Assembly: GCA_035648415.1 (NCBI GenBank)
Contig: DASRLO010000020.1
Span: 1-35,924 of the forward strand
Direction of reading: 5' to 3'
Length of the DNA stretch: 35,924 bases
Source of the DNA: DATARH01 sp035648415
Lineage (GTDB): Bacteria > Pseudomonadota > Alphaproteobacteria > ATCC43930 > CGMCC-115725
A program made the translations under genes and the position numbers. The notes under the pieces were generated by a model. That model was not told where the DNA came from. It worked only from the letters and a program-made list of their open reading frames with translations, and searched no databases. Shown piece after piece: positions 8,501 to 15,623 of this stretch (position 1 is the first letter of the stretch; each line of letters begins with the position of its first letter).

Positions 8501-9002
8501 CGGGCGCGACCGCTTCAAGCGCGGCCTTTTGGTGCACCGGCTGCTGCAGACGCTGCCCGAATTTCCCGCCACCGAGCGCGCGGCCGCGGCGCGGCGTTTC
8601 CTGGCGCTGCCGGTCCATGCGCTACCCCTCGACGAGCAGGAGGACATTGCCCGCGAGACGATCGCGGTGCTCGAAACACCCGAATTCGCGCCGCTCTGGG
8701 GTCCGGACGCCCAGGCCGAAGTGCCGGTCGTCGGCCTCATCGGAGGCCGGGCGCTGTCCGGCCAGATCGACCGCATCGTCGTCACCGAAGACCGCGTGCT
8801 GATCGTCGACTACAAGACAGTGCGCCCGCCGCCGCAGAGCGAAAATGAGGTCGCTGGCGTTTACCTGCAGCAATTGGCGAGCTACCGCGCCGCGCTCGAA
8901 CGCATTTATCCGGACCGGCCGGTGGCTTGCGCGATTTTATGGACCGAGGCGCCGCGCCTGATGCCGATCAGCCCCGAATTGCTTGCACGGCACCTGCCTT
9001 GA
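5571..9002 (+). CDS. addA: AddA UvrD/Rep-type helicase-nuclease subunit
   Basis: AddA is the ATP-driven SF1A helicase and second nuclease of AddAB. The 1143-residue product shows Walker A A-G-T-G-K-T at 28-33, motif Ia L-C-L-T-F-T-R-A-A-A-A-E-M, the Walker B/motif II I-D-E-A-Q-D-T-N-P, motif III G-D-G-K-Q-S-I-Y, motif V T-V-H-G-A-K-G-L-E, motif VI Y-V-A-L-T-R-A-Q-D-R. A C-terminal PD-(D/E)XK nuclease follows with V-L-I-V-D-Y-K-T. All are present, so the enzyme looks active. GTG 5571 is preferred on ribosome-site spacing; the same frame is open far upstream but that part is antisense-like noise over addB. Coupled to addB and followed 56 nt later by trxA. Confidence 0.95.
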   Translation: MTPGHSDADLAQRKALDPAASVWVSASAGTGKTKVLTERLLTLMLNGTDPARLLCLTFTRAAAAEMANRVNAKLAEWTVLPRGRLAQELVKLTGRNPRDEDFARARQLFAKVLDTPGGAKIETIHAFCQALLRRFPLEAAVPPEFVVIDERSATEALSDAAAAVIAAARRNPEGELAEALAIVARYLTDDRFAELMAALARDRGRLVEALALGEAALLAKLAAALGVPQGASEASLATQFHAGGDLVSLRLACAALADGTDKTDQPRGRLIARWCADEAGRPELIDDYVAVYLTDKGDIRKDLFTQAAAKKTAVDLGGILGIEAERVKRFCEARNGAVIVAATRAIVRLGAALIDAYQARKRLHAQLDYDDLVLTALDLLRRDGIAPWVLFKLDGGLDHILIDEAQDTNPEQWAIVAILAEEFFAGEDPLGRQRTVFAVGDGKQSIYSFQRADPLAFGRMRRHFEQRVNEADRAWRIVPLDISFRAAEPLLRAVDAVFAVPEASDGVALDGAAIRHVAARIGQAGIVELWPGAPPPPEESDDPEAEVAPRRAANAHTRLARAVAATIECWLKNREMLPSRDRAVRAGDIMVLVRRRNAFVEDLLRELKQRGVPVAGADRLRLFEQLAVKDLVALGQFLLLPDDDLTLAAVLKGPIFGISEEQLFTLAYDRGGRSLWSRLLARGGADLLLRDAVGMLTELLRRADFAPPYELYADILGARGGRRAMLERLGPEAEDPIEEFLALTLAYEREHVPSLQGFLHWLVAGDIEVKRDLAAQQRDEVRIMTVHGAKGLEAPILFVPDTMQLPPQRGGLLWTETDGLPLWRPHADFASQSHTAERQALRRRELQEYRRLLYVALTRAQDRLYICGWHTLRPSNGAENWHTLCRAGLGGIAEPFAFDASPLIGELDGWSGEGLRLATAQAGVPTRDSPSAVAPSLGPPPAWLRVPPPPEPNPPKPLLPSQPSGNEPATLSPLAGRGRDRFKRGLLVHRLLQTLPEFPATERAAAARRFLALPVHALPLDEQEDIARETIAVLETPEFAPLWGPDAQAEVPVVGLIGGRALSGQIDRIVVTEDRVLIVDYKTVRPPPQSENEVAGVYLQQLASYRAALERIYPDRPVACAILWTEAPRLMPISPELLARHLP

Positions 9003-9058
9003 CGGCGGTTTTACGGCTCCCCTAATCTCTAGGCCATGAGGAGCGAAAGGATTTCGCC

Positions 9059-9379
9059 ATGAAGCCGACAGCCGTCAGCGACGGCACCTTCGACAGCCTG
9101 GTGCTGCATTCCAGCGAGCCGGTGCTCGTCGATTTCTGGGCCGAATGGTGCGGACCCTGCAAGACGGTCGCGCCGTTTCTCGACGAGCTCGCCACCGACA
9201 TGGCCGGCCGCCTCACCGTCGCCAAGGTCAATATCGACGAGAACCCGCAAACTCCGCGCAAGTTCGGGGTGCGCGGCATCCCGACGATGATCCTCTTCAA
9301 GGACGGTCAGGTCGCCGCGACCAAGATCGGCGCGCTGCCAAAGAGCAAGCTCTACGAGTGGGTCGAGTCGGTCCTCTGA
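9059..9379 (+). CDS. trxA: Thioredoxin
   Basis: The 106-residue product is a cytosolic dithiol-disulphide oxidoreductase with the classical active site W-C-G-P-C-K at about 30-35, an F-W-A-E segment before it and the cis-proline G-I-P-T near 76-79. No signal peptide is visible, so it is a cytosolic TrxA rather than a periplasmic relative. GAGGAGCGAAAGGA 10-23 nt upstream gives a good ribosome site for the ATG at 9059. It ends the tsaE-addA-trxA run; folC and accD face it from the other strand, with a probable shared terminator between. Confidence 0.96.
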   Translation: MKPTAVSDGTFDSLVLHSSEPVLVDFWAEWCGPCKTVAPFLDELATDMAGRLTVAKVNIDENPQTPRKFGVRGIPTMILFKDGQVAATKIGALPKSKLYEWVESVL

Positions 9380-9405
9380 CCGAGCGCCGGAGCTAGAAGC
9401 GAAAC

Positions 9406-9435
9406 GGCCGGGCCCACGCCCGACCATTTCATTTT
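9406..9435. terminator. Probable bidirectional terminator between trxA and the converging minus-strand genes
   Basis: GGCCGGGC-CCAC-GCCCGACC (9406-9425) forms an 8-bp stem with one mismatch, followed on the plus strand by ATTTCATTTT. It sits 26 nt after the trxA stop and just beyond the stop of the converging small exported-protein gene, so it could serve both. Confidence 0.45.
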
Positions 9436-9438
9436 CGG

Positions 9439-9723
9439 CTACTTCGGCAGGATCAACCGGCCGCCGGGGGTGCCGGGCGGGTGGATGATCGGCATCTTGG
9501 CCCCGGTCTGCGGCGGATCGAGCGCCATTCCCGGATCGATGCTCGACGGCGGCGTGATGATCTCGCGCTGCTCCTCACCCGTTCCGAGGGCGAGCGACGG
9601 CCCGATGATCGCGGCGGTTTGCATCACCGCCGCCGGCGATTCGTCGACCTCGGCCGCATAGGCGCCAGCAGAGGCGACAAGAGCCCCCGACAGGGCGAGG
9701 GCGAGGATGGACATCTGTTTCAT
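9439..9723 (-). CDS. Small exported proline-rich protein of unknown function
   Basis: I do not recognise this 94-residue protein. It starts MKQMSILALALSGALVAS, a clear Sec signal peptide with likely cleavage after A-Y-A (about residue 23). The mature part is about 70 residues, rich in Pro, Ile and Gly (I-I-T-P-P-S-S, I-I-H-P-P-G-T-P), with no cysteine and no lipobox, so it is probably periplasmic and little structured. It begins 31 nt after folC on the same strand, so it may be the tail of the accD-folC transcript. The signal peptide and normal codon use argue it is real. Confidence 0.6.
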   Translation of the reverse strand: MKQMSILALALSGALVASAGAYAAEVDESPAAVMQTAAIIGPSLALGTGEEQREIITPPSSIDPGMALDPPQTGAKMPIIHPPGTPGGRLILPK

Positions 9724-9754
9724 GCCTGCCCAACGCTGGCGGCGGGCTTTTAGT

Positions 9755-11044
9755 TCACCGATTCTTGGTTAAAACGACTCCGGCGAAGTGCAAGGAGCCG
9801 CAGATCAGTATTCGTCCGCGATCGCCGCCGCCGGCGATGTCGCGCAGCGCGAGTTCGGTCGTTGCCGCCGCCCGCGCATCGATCCCGGCCGAACGGGCGG
9901 CCTCGACGATCGCGCCCGCCGGAAGCGGGTTTTCTTCGCCCGGGATCGTCACCGCGCGCAGGCTCCGCGCGAACGGCGCGAGCGGCGCCAGGAAGCCGGC
10001 GGCGTCCTTGGTGTTGAGCATGCCGACGACGAGGTGCAGCGGCCGGTCGCGCCAGCAAGCGGCGGCCGCGGCCAGCACCTCGCCCGCCGCCGGGTTGTGG
10101 CCGCCGTCGAGCCACAATTCCCAGCCGGGCGTCATTTCGACCAGCGGCCCCTGCGTCAGGCGCTGCAGCCGCGCCGGCCATTCGATATGGCGCAGTCCGT
10201 CGGCCAGCGCCGGCGGCTTGACCCCGGCCCCGCCCAGGCATTCGAGACAGGCGATCGCGGCGCCGGCGTTGGCGATCTGGTGCGCGCCCGGCAGCGACGG
10301 CAGCGGCAGGTCGAGCGCCCAGCGCCGGCCTTCGTAGCGCATTCCGGCGCCGGCGGCGTCGCAGCGCCATTCCTGCCGCCAGCGGTAGAGGGGCGCCCCG
10401 ACGGCGACGGCGCGCGCCTCGATCACCGCCTCCGCCTCGCCCAGCTGCGGGCCGATCACCGCCGGCGCGCCCGGCTTCAGGATGCCGGCCTTCTCGCCGG
10501 CGATCGCCGCCACGGTCGGGCCGAGGAATGCCTGGTGGTCGAGCGAGACCGGGGTGATCGCGGTGACCGCCGGGCGGCGCACGACGTTGGTGGTGTCGAG
10601 CCGGCCGCCCAACCCGACTTCGAGCAGCACGAAATCCGCCGGAACCCGCGAAAAGGCGAGAAAGGCCGCCGCGGTGGTGATCTCAAAAAAGGTGATCTCC
10701 GTGCCGGAGTTGACGCGCTCGACCTCTTCGAGGATGGCGGCCAACGCGGCATCGTCGATCAATTGACCGGCGAGCCGGATGCGCTCGTGAAACCGCACCA
10801 GATGCGGCGAGGTGTAGACATGGACGCGGTAGCCCGCCGCTTCGAGGCAGGCGCGCAGGGTCGCGACGGTCGAGCCCTTGCCGTTGGTGCCGGCGACATG
10901 GATGACCGGCGCGAGCCTGTCCTGCGGGTTGCCCAGCGCGGCGAGCAGGCGCTCGATGCGGCCGAGCGACAGGTCGATCTTTTTCGGGTGCAGGCCGCCG
11001 AGCCGGGTCAGCACAAGCTCGGCGGCGGAAGGCTCGCCGCTCAT
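9755..11044 (-). CDS. folC: Bifunctional dihydrofolate/folylpolyglutamate synthase
   Basis: FolC adds glutamate to dihydropteroate (making dihydrofolate) and extends the polyglutamate tail of folates. The 429-residue product has the Mur-ligase-type P-loop G-T-N-G-K-G-S at 52-58 (Lys 56), the T-S-P-H-L-V-R-F-H-E-R-I motif near 77-88, the E-V-G-L-G-G-R-L-D-T-T-N motif in the middle and the C-terminal-domain L-D-G-G-H-N-P motif. ATG 11044 is chosen because it overlaps the accD stop (ATGA) and gives the normal N-terminus; the frame stays open upstream only through overlap with accD. The accD-folC order is common in Proteobacteria and links two cytosolic biosynthetic enzymes. Confidence 0.95.
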   Translation of the reverse strand: MSGEPSAAELVLTRLGGLHPKKIDLSLGRIERLLAALGNPQDRLAPVIHVAGTNGKGSTVATLRACLEAAGYRVHVYTSPHLVRFHERIRLAGQLIDDAALAAILEEVERVNSGTEITFFEITTAAAFLAFSRVPADFVLLEVGLGGRLDTTNVVRRPAVTAITPVSLDHQAFLGPTVAAIAGEKAGILKPGAPAVIGPQLGEAEAVIEARAVAVGAPLYRWRQEWRCDAAGAGMRYEGRRWALDLPLPSLPGAHQIANAGAAIACLECLGGAGVKPPALADGLRHIEWPARLQRLTQGPLVEMTPGWELWLDGGHNPAAGEVLAAAAACWRDRPLHLVVGMLNTKDAAGFLAPLAPFARSLRAVTIPGEENPLPAGAIVEAARSAGIDARAAATTELALRDIAGGGDRGRILICGSLHFAGVVLTKNR

Positions 11045-11913
11045 GCCGGCGCGGCCGGCGCCGCAATCGGCTCGCGCAGCAATTTTAGGATGCGCGCCAA
11101 GGTCGCCGTCAGCTCCCCGCGCGGCACGACCATGTCGACCATGCCGTGCTCCAAGAGGTATTCGGCGCGCTGAAACCCCTCGGGCAGCTTCTCGCGGATC
11201 GTCTCCTCGATGACCCGCGCGCCGGCGAAGCCGATGACCGCGCCGGGTTCGGCGATCGCGATATCGCCGATCGCCGCGAACGAGGCGGCGACGCCGCCCG
11301 TCGTCGGGTCGGTCAGCACGACGATATAGGGCAGGCGCGCTTCCTTGACCAAATCCGCGGCGATGATCGTACGCGGCATCTGCATCAGCGCGAGGATGCC
11401 TTCCTGCATGCGCGCGCCGCCCGAGGACGGGATCACGATCAGCGCCGCGTGGCGCTCGACCGCGAGCCGCGACGCGGCGACCAGCGCCTCGCCGACCGCC
11501 ATCCCCATCGAGCCGCCCATAAAGGCGAAATCGAACGCCGCGACGATGGCGGCGACCCCGCCGATTCGCCCGTGCGCGACCGCGACCGCCTCGCTGCCGG
11601 CGCCGAGCGCCGCCTCGCTCTCGCGCAGCCGCTCGGTATAGCGCTTGCGGTCGCGGAAGCGCAGCGGGTCGACCGGGGTCTTCGGCAGCTCCACCGTCTC
11701 GAACGGGCCGTCGAACAGCATCGGAAAGCGCTCGGCGCTGCCGATGCGGAAATGATGCCCGCAATGCCGGCACACCATCAAATCGGCGACAAGGTCGCGC
11801 TGGAACAGCGTCTGCTCGCAGCCCGGACACTGCGTCCACAGATTGTCCGGCACCTCCTTGCGCCCGACCAGGGTGCGGATTTTCGGCAGGACGAAGTTGG
11901 ACAGCCAGCTCAT
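11041..11913 (-). CDS. accD: Acetyl-CoA carboxylase carboxyltransferase subunit beta
   Basis: AccD, with AccA, transfers carboxyl from carboxybiotin to acetyl-CoA, giving malonyl-CoA for fatty-acid synthesis; it is normally essential. The 290-residue protein has the N-terminal zinc ribbon (Cys 29, 32, 48, 51) followed by the crotonase-like carboxyltransferase fold, including the S-S-G-G-A-R-M-Q-E-G oxyanion segment and the D-P-T-T-G-G-V segment. It is normal in length. Its ATG overlaps the stop of an upstream HEPN gene by 4 nt (ATGA), so translation may depend on ribosomes leaving that toxin gene. Many alphaproteobacteria have trpA in this upstream place; here it is absent. Confidence 0.96.
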   Translation of the reverse strand: MSWLSNFVLPKIRTLVGRKEVPDNLWTQCPGCEQTLFQRDLVADLMVCRHCGHHFRIGSAERFPMLFDGPFETVELPKTPVDPLRFRDRKRYTERLRESEAALGAGSEAVAVAHGRIGGVAAIVAAFDFAFMGGSMGMAVGEALVAASRLAVERHAALIVIPSSGGARMQEGILALMQMPRTIIAADLVKEARLPYIVVLTDPTTGGVAASFAAIGDIAIAEPGAVIGFAGARVIEETIREKLPEGFQRAEYLLEHGMVDMVVPRGELTATLARILKLLREPIAAPAAPA

Positions 11914-12350
11914 GATGGATGGGTTGACTTCGACCGAGTGTCCGTCGGATCGCGCGCCTTGATCGCTTGGATCAACGATCCGATATCGTCGAGGGCCTTC
12001 GTAACCTCTTCAGATGTTGGCCCTGCCTCATCCATGTCAGGATAACGGCTCACCAGATACCACTCGCTGACATCGGCAAGCGGTAATGGAAACGAGACGA
12101 GTAAAGGCCAGTCTTTGTTCACTTCTGCCGTGAGCGTCTCCAAGTCGTGCGTATGGCGAAAATCTCGACCGGCGGCTACCGCCAGCGCCTTTAAAGCCTT
12201 CTCAAGTGCCTGTTGGGCATGGAACGCCGCGGGATCGGTCAGCTGTCCCGCAAGGAGAAGCCGCGCCGCAGCCAAGTCCTCCTCGGCCTTCGCAAGCCAG
12301 CGCCGGGCCTCCCGCCATTGGATCAGCTCGCCCGGCTCACTGCCGCTCAT
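11910..12350 (-). CDS. HEPN-domain protein, probable toxin of a HEPN/MNT pair
   Basis: The 146-residue product is mostly helical and matches the HEPN fold: an A-K-A-E-E-D-L helix near 20-26, A-F-H-A-Q-Q-A-L-E-K-A-L-K-A-L near 42-56, and the R-x5-H motif (Arg 62, His 68, within RDFRHTHDL) that forms the RNase centre of active HEPN proteins. ATG 12350 starts inside the 3' end of the MNT gene (14-nt overlap); an upstream in-frame ATG at 12386 is less likely. HEPN/MNT pairs are toxin-antitoxin or abortive-infection modules, the MNT enzyme inactivating the HEPN RNase by nucleotidylation. The Tyr seen two residues after His in HepT (R-x4-H-x-Y) is not present, so the regulatory modification site may differ. 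The stop overlaps the accD start. Confidence 0.85.
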   Translation of the reverse strand: MSGSEPGELIQWREARRWLAKAEEDLAAARLLLAGQLTDPAAFHAQQALEKALKALAVAAGRDFRHTHDLETLTAEVNKDWPLLVSFPLPLADVSEWYLVSRYPDMDEAGPTSEEVTKALDDIGSLIQAIKARDPTDTRSKSTHPS

Positions 12351-12657
12351 AAACCGTGATTCCGTCGCGTAAGACAACGTAAGCAAATGATCCCTTGGCC
12401 TGGGCGCGTTCGTGCAGAACCGAAGCGCGGCACGGTATTATATCCACCGGCTCCGTATAGCCCCTCCGCGCCGCGTGAACAGCCTTTGCACCGAGCTTTT
12501 CCAGCGGCACGTCGTCGTCTAGCACGACAAGCAGGTCGAGATCGCTATCGGGTCCAGCCTCGCCGCGTGCCGCCGACCCGAACAAGATAATGCGTTGCGG
12601 CGCGAGTTCGGCCACGATCGAGTTGAGCAGGCTTTGCGGAACTGGAGACGTCTTCAT
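12337..12657 (-). CDS. Minimal nucleotidyltransferase (MNT) antitoxin partner
   Basis: This 106-residue protein is a stand-alone MNT domain: L-F-G-S-A-A-R-G (Gly 27, Ser 28), then S-D-L-D (Asp 39, Asp 41) and a third acidic residue in P-V-D-I-I (Asp 72), making up the complete GS...DxD...D metal-binding set. It should transfer AMP or another nucleotide to its HEPN partner and so silence it. ATG 12657 gives the normal length; an upstream in-frame ATG at 12699 adds 14 residues of AT-rich leader and is less likely. The gene overlaps the HEPN gene and heads the MNT-HEPN-accD-folC transcript, with the AT-rich stretch at 12658-12700 the likely promoter area. Confidence 0.88.
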   Translation of the reverse strand: MKTSPVPQSLLNSIVAELAPQRIILFGSAARGEAGPDSDLDLLVVLDDDVPLEKLGAKAVHAARRGYTEPVDIIPCRASVLHERAQAKGSFAYVVLRDGITVYERQ

Positions 12658-12807
12658 TGTATCATCATATATGACTACGAAATGCCCGCGCAGTGGCATT
12701 GGCTGTTCTCGCTGTTATCTGCGGGAAACTACAGTTAATTTGCATCTCGTCGCGTCATTTTCGGGCACCAGACCTTTACGATTCAAGTTAGTAAATTTCA
12801 GTCTGTA
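12658..12807. other. AT-richer intergenic stretch upstream of the MNT-HEPN operon
   Basis: No gene is visible here. Composition is clearly AT-richer than the flanks. The minus strand carries TATGAT at 12669-12664 just ahead of the MNT start, but without a good -35 partner at the right spacing. AATGCC (12681) and GGCATT (12695) form a small palindrome that could be an operator. The rest shows nothing. Confidence 0.4.
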
Positions 12808-13179
12808 TCACTCCGGCGCGTAGCACACCGCCTCGATGTTGTGACCGTCGGGGTCGAGGACGAAGGCGCCGTAGTAATTGGCGTTGTATTGCGGGCGCAG
12901 ACCGGGCTTGCCGTTGTCGTGCCCGCCGGCGGCGATCGCCGCTTCGTGGAACGCGTCGACCGTCGACCGATCCGGCGCGGCGAAGGCAAATTGCGCATCG
13001 GTCGGCGCCGCGTCGCGTTGGCCGATCCAGAAATATCCCTTGCCCGTGACGCCATAGCCGGCGAAGGCGTGGTCGTCGCCGGTGATCCGCGCGATCCCAA
13101 GCGGGTGCAGCGCGCGATCGTAGAATGCCCGCGAGCGCACCATGTCGATCACCCAAAAGACGACATGGTCGATCATCAC
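12808..13179 (-). CDS. VOC-family (glyoxalase/dioxygenase-fold) protein
   Basis: The 123-residue product has the vicinal-oxygen-chelate pattern: M-I-D-H-V at the start (His 5), an A-x-x-F-Y-D-x-A-L helix near 17-25, and the C-terminal strand L-D-P-D-G-H-N-I-E-A-V with Glu 116 as the probable second metal ligand. Two such beta-alpha-beta-beta-beta units are present, the length of a single-chain VOC protein. Members detoxify methylglyoxal, modify antibiotics or cleave aromatics; nothing here sets the substrate. It is monocistronic between the MNT promoter region and the molybdenum hydroxylase gene on the same strand. A second ATG three bases in (13176) is an equal start candidate. Confidence 0.88.
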   Translation of the reverse strand: MMIDHVVFWVIDMVRSRAFYDRALHPLGIARITGDDHAFAGYGVTGKGYFWIGQRDAAPTDAQFAFAAPDRSTVDAFHEAAIAAGGHDNGKPGLRPQYNANYYGAFVLDPDGHNIEAVCYAPE

Positions 13180-13267
13180 GCGCCTATCTTGTCCGATTTC
13201 GAAGGTTGCAGGGCTGATAAAGATTTAGGTTCCGGCCCTTCGTCAGGATGGTCTCAAAGGGACGTCG

Positions 13268-15601
13268 TCACTCACCCCGCATTGCCCGCCAGACCCGGGC
13301 CGGGGTTGCGGGGCCGTCAAAATTGGTATTAACCCCAAAATTGGTATTAACCCCCGGGGCTCCGAGATGCGCCAGCGCGTCGTGGATCGCGTTGCGGATC
13401 GCCGGGAAGGCGGCGATCGCGCCGGCCTCGCCGCAGCCCTTGACCCCAAGCGGGTTGGTCGTGCAGCGGGTCGGATTGAAGCCGAGGTTGAACGCCGGCA
13501 GATCGTCGGCGCGCGGCATCGCGTAGTCCATAAACGAGGCGGCGACGGCCTGCCCCGATTCCGGATCGTAGACCGCGGTTTCGAGCAGCGCTTGGCCGCT
13601 GCCCTGGGCGATCGCGCCATGCGCCTGCCCGCTCGCCACCATCGGATTGACGATGACCCCGTAATCGTCGACCGCGCTGTAGCGCTCCAGGGTCACACGC
13701 CCGGTGTCGCGGTCGATCTCGACCTCGACGACGTGCGCGCCGTTGGGGAAAGTCATCCACTCGCGGGTCCAGAAATGATAGGTGTCGAGCGGCTCCCCGG
13801 CCTCACGCGCCTGCTTTGCGACATCGAGCAGCGACACAAGCCGGTCGGTGCCGGTGACGACGAAATCGCCATCCGCGAATTTGATGTCGGCCGCCGCGGC
13901 TTCGAGCATTTCGGCGGCGACGCGGGTGCCCTTCAGGATGATCTCGTCGGCCGCGCGGAAGATCGCGGTGCCGCCCATATAGGTCGCGCGCGAGCTGCCG
14001 TGGCCGCCACCATGCGCGATCAAATCGGTGTCGCCCTGGCGCAGCGTGACGAGCTCGTTCGGCACGCCGAGCCTGTCGGCGAGGATTTGCGGGAAGGTCG
14101 TCTCGTGGCCCTGGCCGATATGCTGGGTGCCGGTGATCAGCGACACCGAGCCGTCCGTCTCGAAGCGGATATCGACGTTCTCCGACGGGTTCCCGCCGGT
14201 GCCCTTGATGTGGTTTGCGAAACCGAGGCCGCGCAGTCGGCCCTCAGCCTCGCTCGCCCGGCGCCGCGCGGCGAAGCCGGCGATGTCGGCCGCCTGCAGT
14301 GCGCGCTCGAAAGTCTCGGGGAAAGCGCCGCTATCGACCTGGTTGCCGACCGCGTTGGTCATCGGCATCGCCGCGCTCGGCACCAGGTTGCGGCGACGCA
14401 ATTCGCCGCGGTCGATGCCCGTTTGCCGCGCCGCTTCGTCGATCAGCCGCTCGATGATGTTGTTCGCTTCGCCATAGCCGGGGCCGCGCAAGACGCCGAT
14501 CGGTGCGGTGTTGGTGAAAACACCGGTCACGCCCAGGTCGATCGCCGGGATGCGGTAGACCGTGCCGGGGAGGAACGCGTACTGGAAGGTCTGCACCGCC
14601 GCCGAACTGCCGGCGAGATAGGCGCCGAGATTGGCCGTGCTCTCGACCCGGAGCGCGAGGAATTTTCCTACCGCGTCGAGCGCCAGCGCGGCTTGGGCGC
14701 GCTGGTCGCGGCCGGCGTGGTCGGCGAGGAACACCTCGCTGCGCGTCGCGATCCATTTGACCGGCCGACCGACCCGCTTCGCCGCCCACAGCAGCAGGAC
14801 GTGCTCGGGGTAGACGAAATTCTTGGCGCCGAACCCGCCGCCGACATCGGGGGCGACAAAGCGCACCTCCGCCGGCGGGACGCCGAGCGCGCGCGCCGTG
14901 AAGTCGCGGGTGACATGGATGCTCTGCGCCGAGACATGCGCGGTGTAGCGCCCGGTCACGGCGTCGTAGGCGCCGACGATGCCGCGCGGCTCCATCGGGT
15001 TGGTGACGATGCGGTGGTTGTCGAGCGCGAGGCGGACGACATGCGCCGCCGCGGCGAAGGCGGCGTCGGCCGCCGCGCGGTCGCCGTGGCGCCATTCGAG
15101 ACAGAGATTGCCGGGCGCCCGTTCCGTCAGGAGCGGAGCGCCGGCGGCGCGGGCGGCGGCCGGGGTCGTCACCGCCGGCAGCGGCGCGTATTGGACCGCG
15201 ACCAGTTCGGCCGCGTCCAGCGCCCGGTCGCGCGTCTCGGCGACGATAAGCGCCACCGCCTCGCCGACATGGCGCACCTTGCCGGCCGCGAGCAGCGGTT
15301 GCGGCTCGAACGCGAATTTCTCGCCGGTCACGGTGTTGGTCTCGGCGCCGGGGCGCAGCGGCGAGAGGCCGTCGGCGGCGATTTCGGCGGCGGTGAGGAC
15401 GGCCAGCACCCCTGGCGCGGCGCGCGCGGCCGCGGCGTCGATGCCCTCGATCCGCGCATGCGCATGCGGCGAGCGCAGCACCACCGCGTGCGCCAAATTG
15501 TCGAAGGCGAGGTCGTCGAGATAGCGGCCGCGTCCGGTCAGGAAGCGCCGATCCTCCCGCCGCTTCGGCGCGTCGCCGATTTTTGACAATGTGCCGTCCA
15601 T
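13268..15601 (-). CDS. Xanthine dehydrogenase/CO dehydrogenase-family molybdopterin-binding large subunit
   Basis: The 777-residue product is the large, molybdenum-cofactor subunit of a molybdenum hydroxylase: an N-terminal a/b-hammerhead domain (G-R-G-R-Y-L-D-D-L near 24-32; hydroxylation of aldehydes or N-heterocycles is the usual chemistry), the D-V-G-G-G-F-G-A-K cofactor loop, an internal G-T-Q-H-I-G-Q-G-H-E-T motif and the catalytic Glu at 725 in G-C-G-E-A-G. The active-site loop that reads A-Y-R-C-S-F-R in true CoxL or Y-R-G-A-G-R in relatives here reads L-R-G-P-G-Y-G, so it is neither; do not call it CO dehydrogenase. The FAD and 2Fe-2S subunits are not next to it. Near the C-terminus a 6-residue unit GVNTNF is repeated (750-761), encoded by an 18-bp tandem repeat. 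Start ATG 15601 lies 22 nt after the antitoxin gene. Confidence 0.88.
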   Translation of the reverse strand: MDGTLSKIGDAPKRREDRRFLTGRGRYLDDLAFDNLAHAVVLRSPHAHARIEGIDAAAARAAPGVLAVLTAAEIAADGLSPLRPGAETNTVTGEKFAFEPQPLLAAGKVRHVGEAVALIVAETRDRALDAAELVAVQYAPLPAVTTPAAARAAGAPLLTERAPGNLCLEWRHGDRAAADAAFAAAAHVVRLALDNHRIVTNPMEPRGIVGAYDAVTGRYTAHVSAQSIHVTRDFTARALGVPPAEVRFVAPDVGGGFGAKNFVYPEHVLLLWAAKRVGRPVKWIATRSEVFLADHAGRDQRAQAALALDAVGKFLALRVESTANLGAYLAGSSAAVQTFQYAFLPGTVYRIPAIDLGVTGVFTNTAPIGVLRGPGYGEANNIIERLIDEAARQTGIDRGELRRRNLVPSAAMPMTNAVGNQVDSGAFPETFERALQAADIAGFAARRRASEAEGRLRGLGFANHIKGTGGNPSENVDIRFETDGSVSLITGTQHIGQGHETTFPQILADRLGVPNELVTLRQGDTDLIAHGGGHGSSRATYMGGTAIFRAADEIILKGTRVAAEMLEAAAADIKFADGDFVVTGTDRLVSLLDVAKQAREAGEPLDTYHFWTREWMTFPNGAHVVEVEIDRDTGRVTLERYSAVDDYGVIVNPMVASGQAHGAIAQGSGQALLETAVYDPESGQAVAASFMDYAMPRADDLPAFNLGFNPTRCTTNPLGVKGCGEAGAIAAFPAIRNAIHDALAHLGAPGVNTNFGVNTNFDGPATPARVWRAMRGE
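13319..13354. repeat. Two perfect 18-bp tandem repeats inside the molybdenum hydroxylase gene
   Basis: AAAATTGGTATTAACCCC occurs at 13319-13336 and again, identical, at 13337-13354. It adds GVNTNF twice near the protein's C-terminus. Both copies are AT-rich within a very GC-rich gene. Confidence 0.9.
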
Positions 15602-15623
15602 CTCAGACCTTTACGCACATGCG

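Noticed and set aside
13367..15586. 739-codon open frame opposite the molybdenum hydroxylase gene
   Set aside because: The opposite strand encodes a well-conserved enzyme; this frame has no motif and typical antisense composition.
13268..15601. Aerobic carbon monoxide dehydrogenase (coxL)
   Set aside because: The diagnostic A-Y-R-C-S-F-R loop is missing and coxM/coxS are not adjacent.
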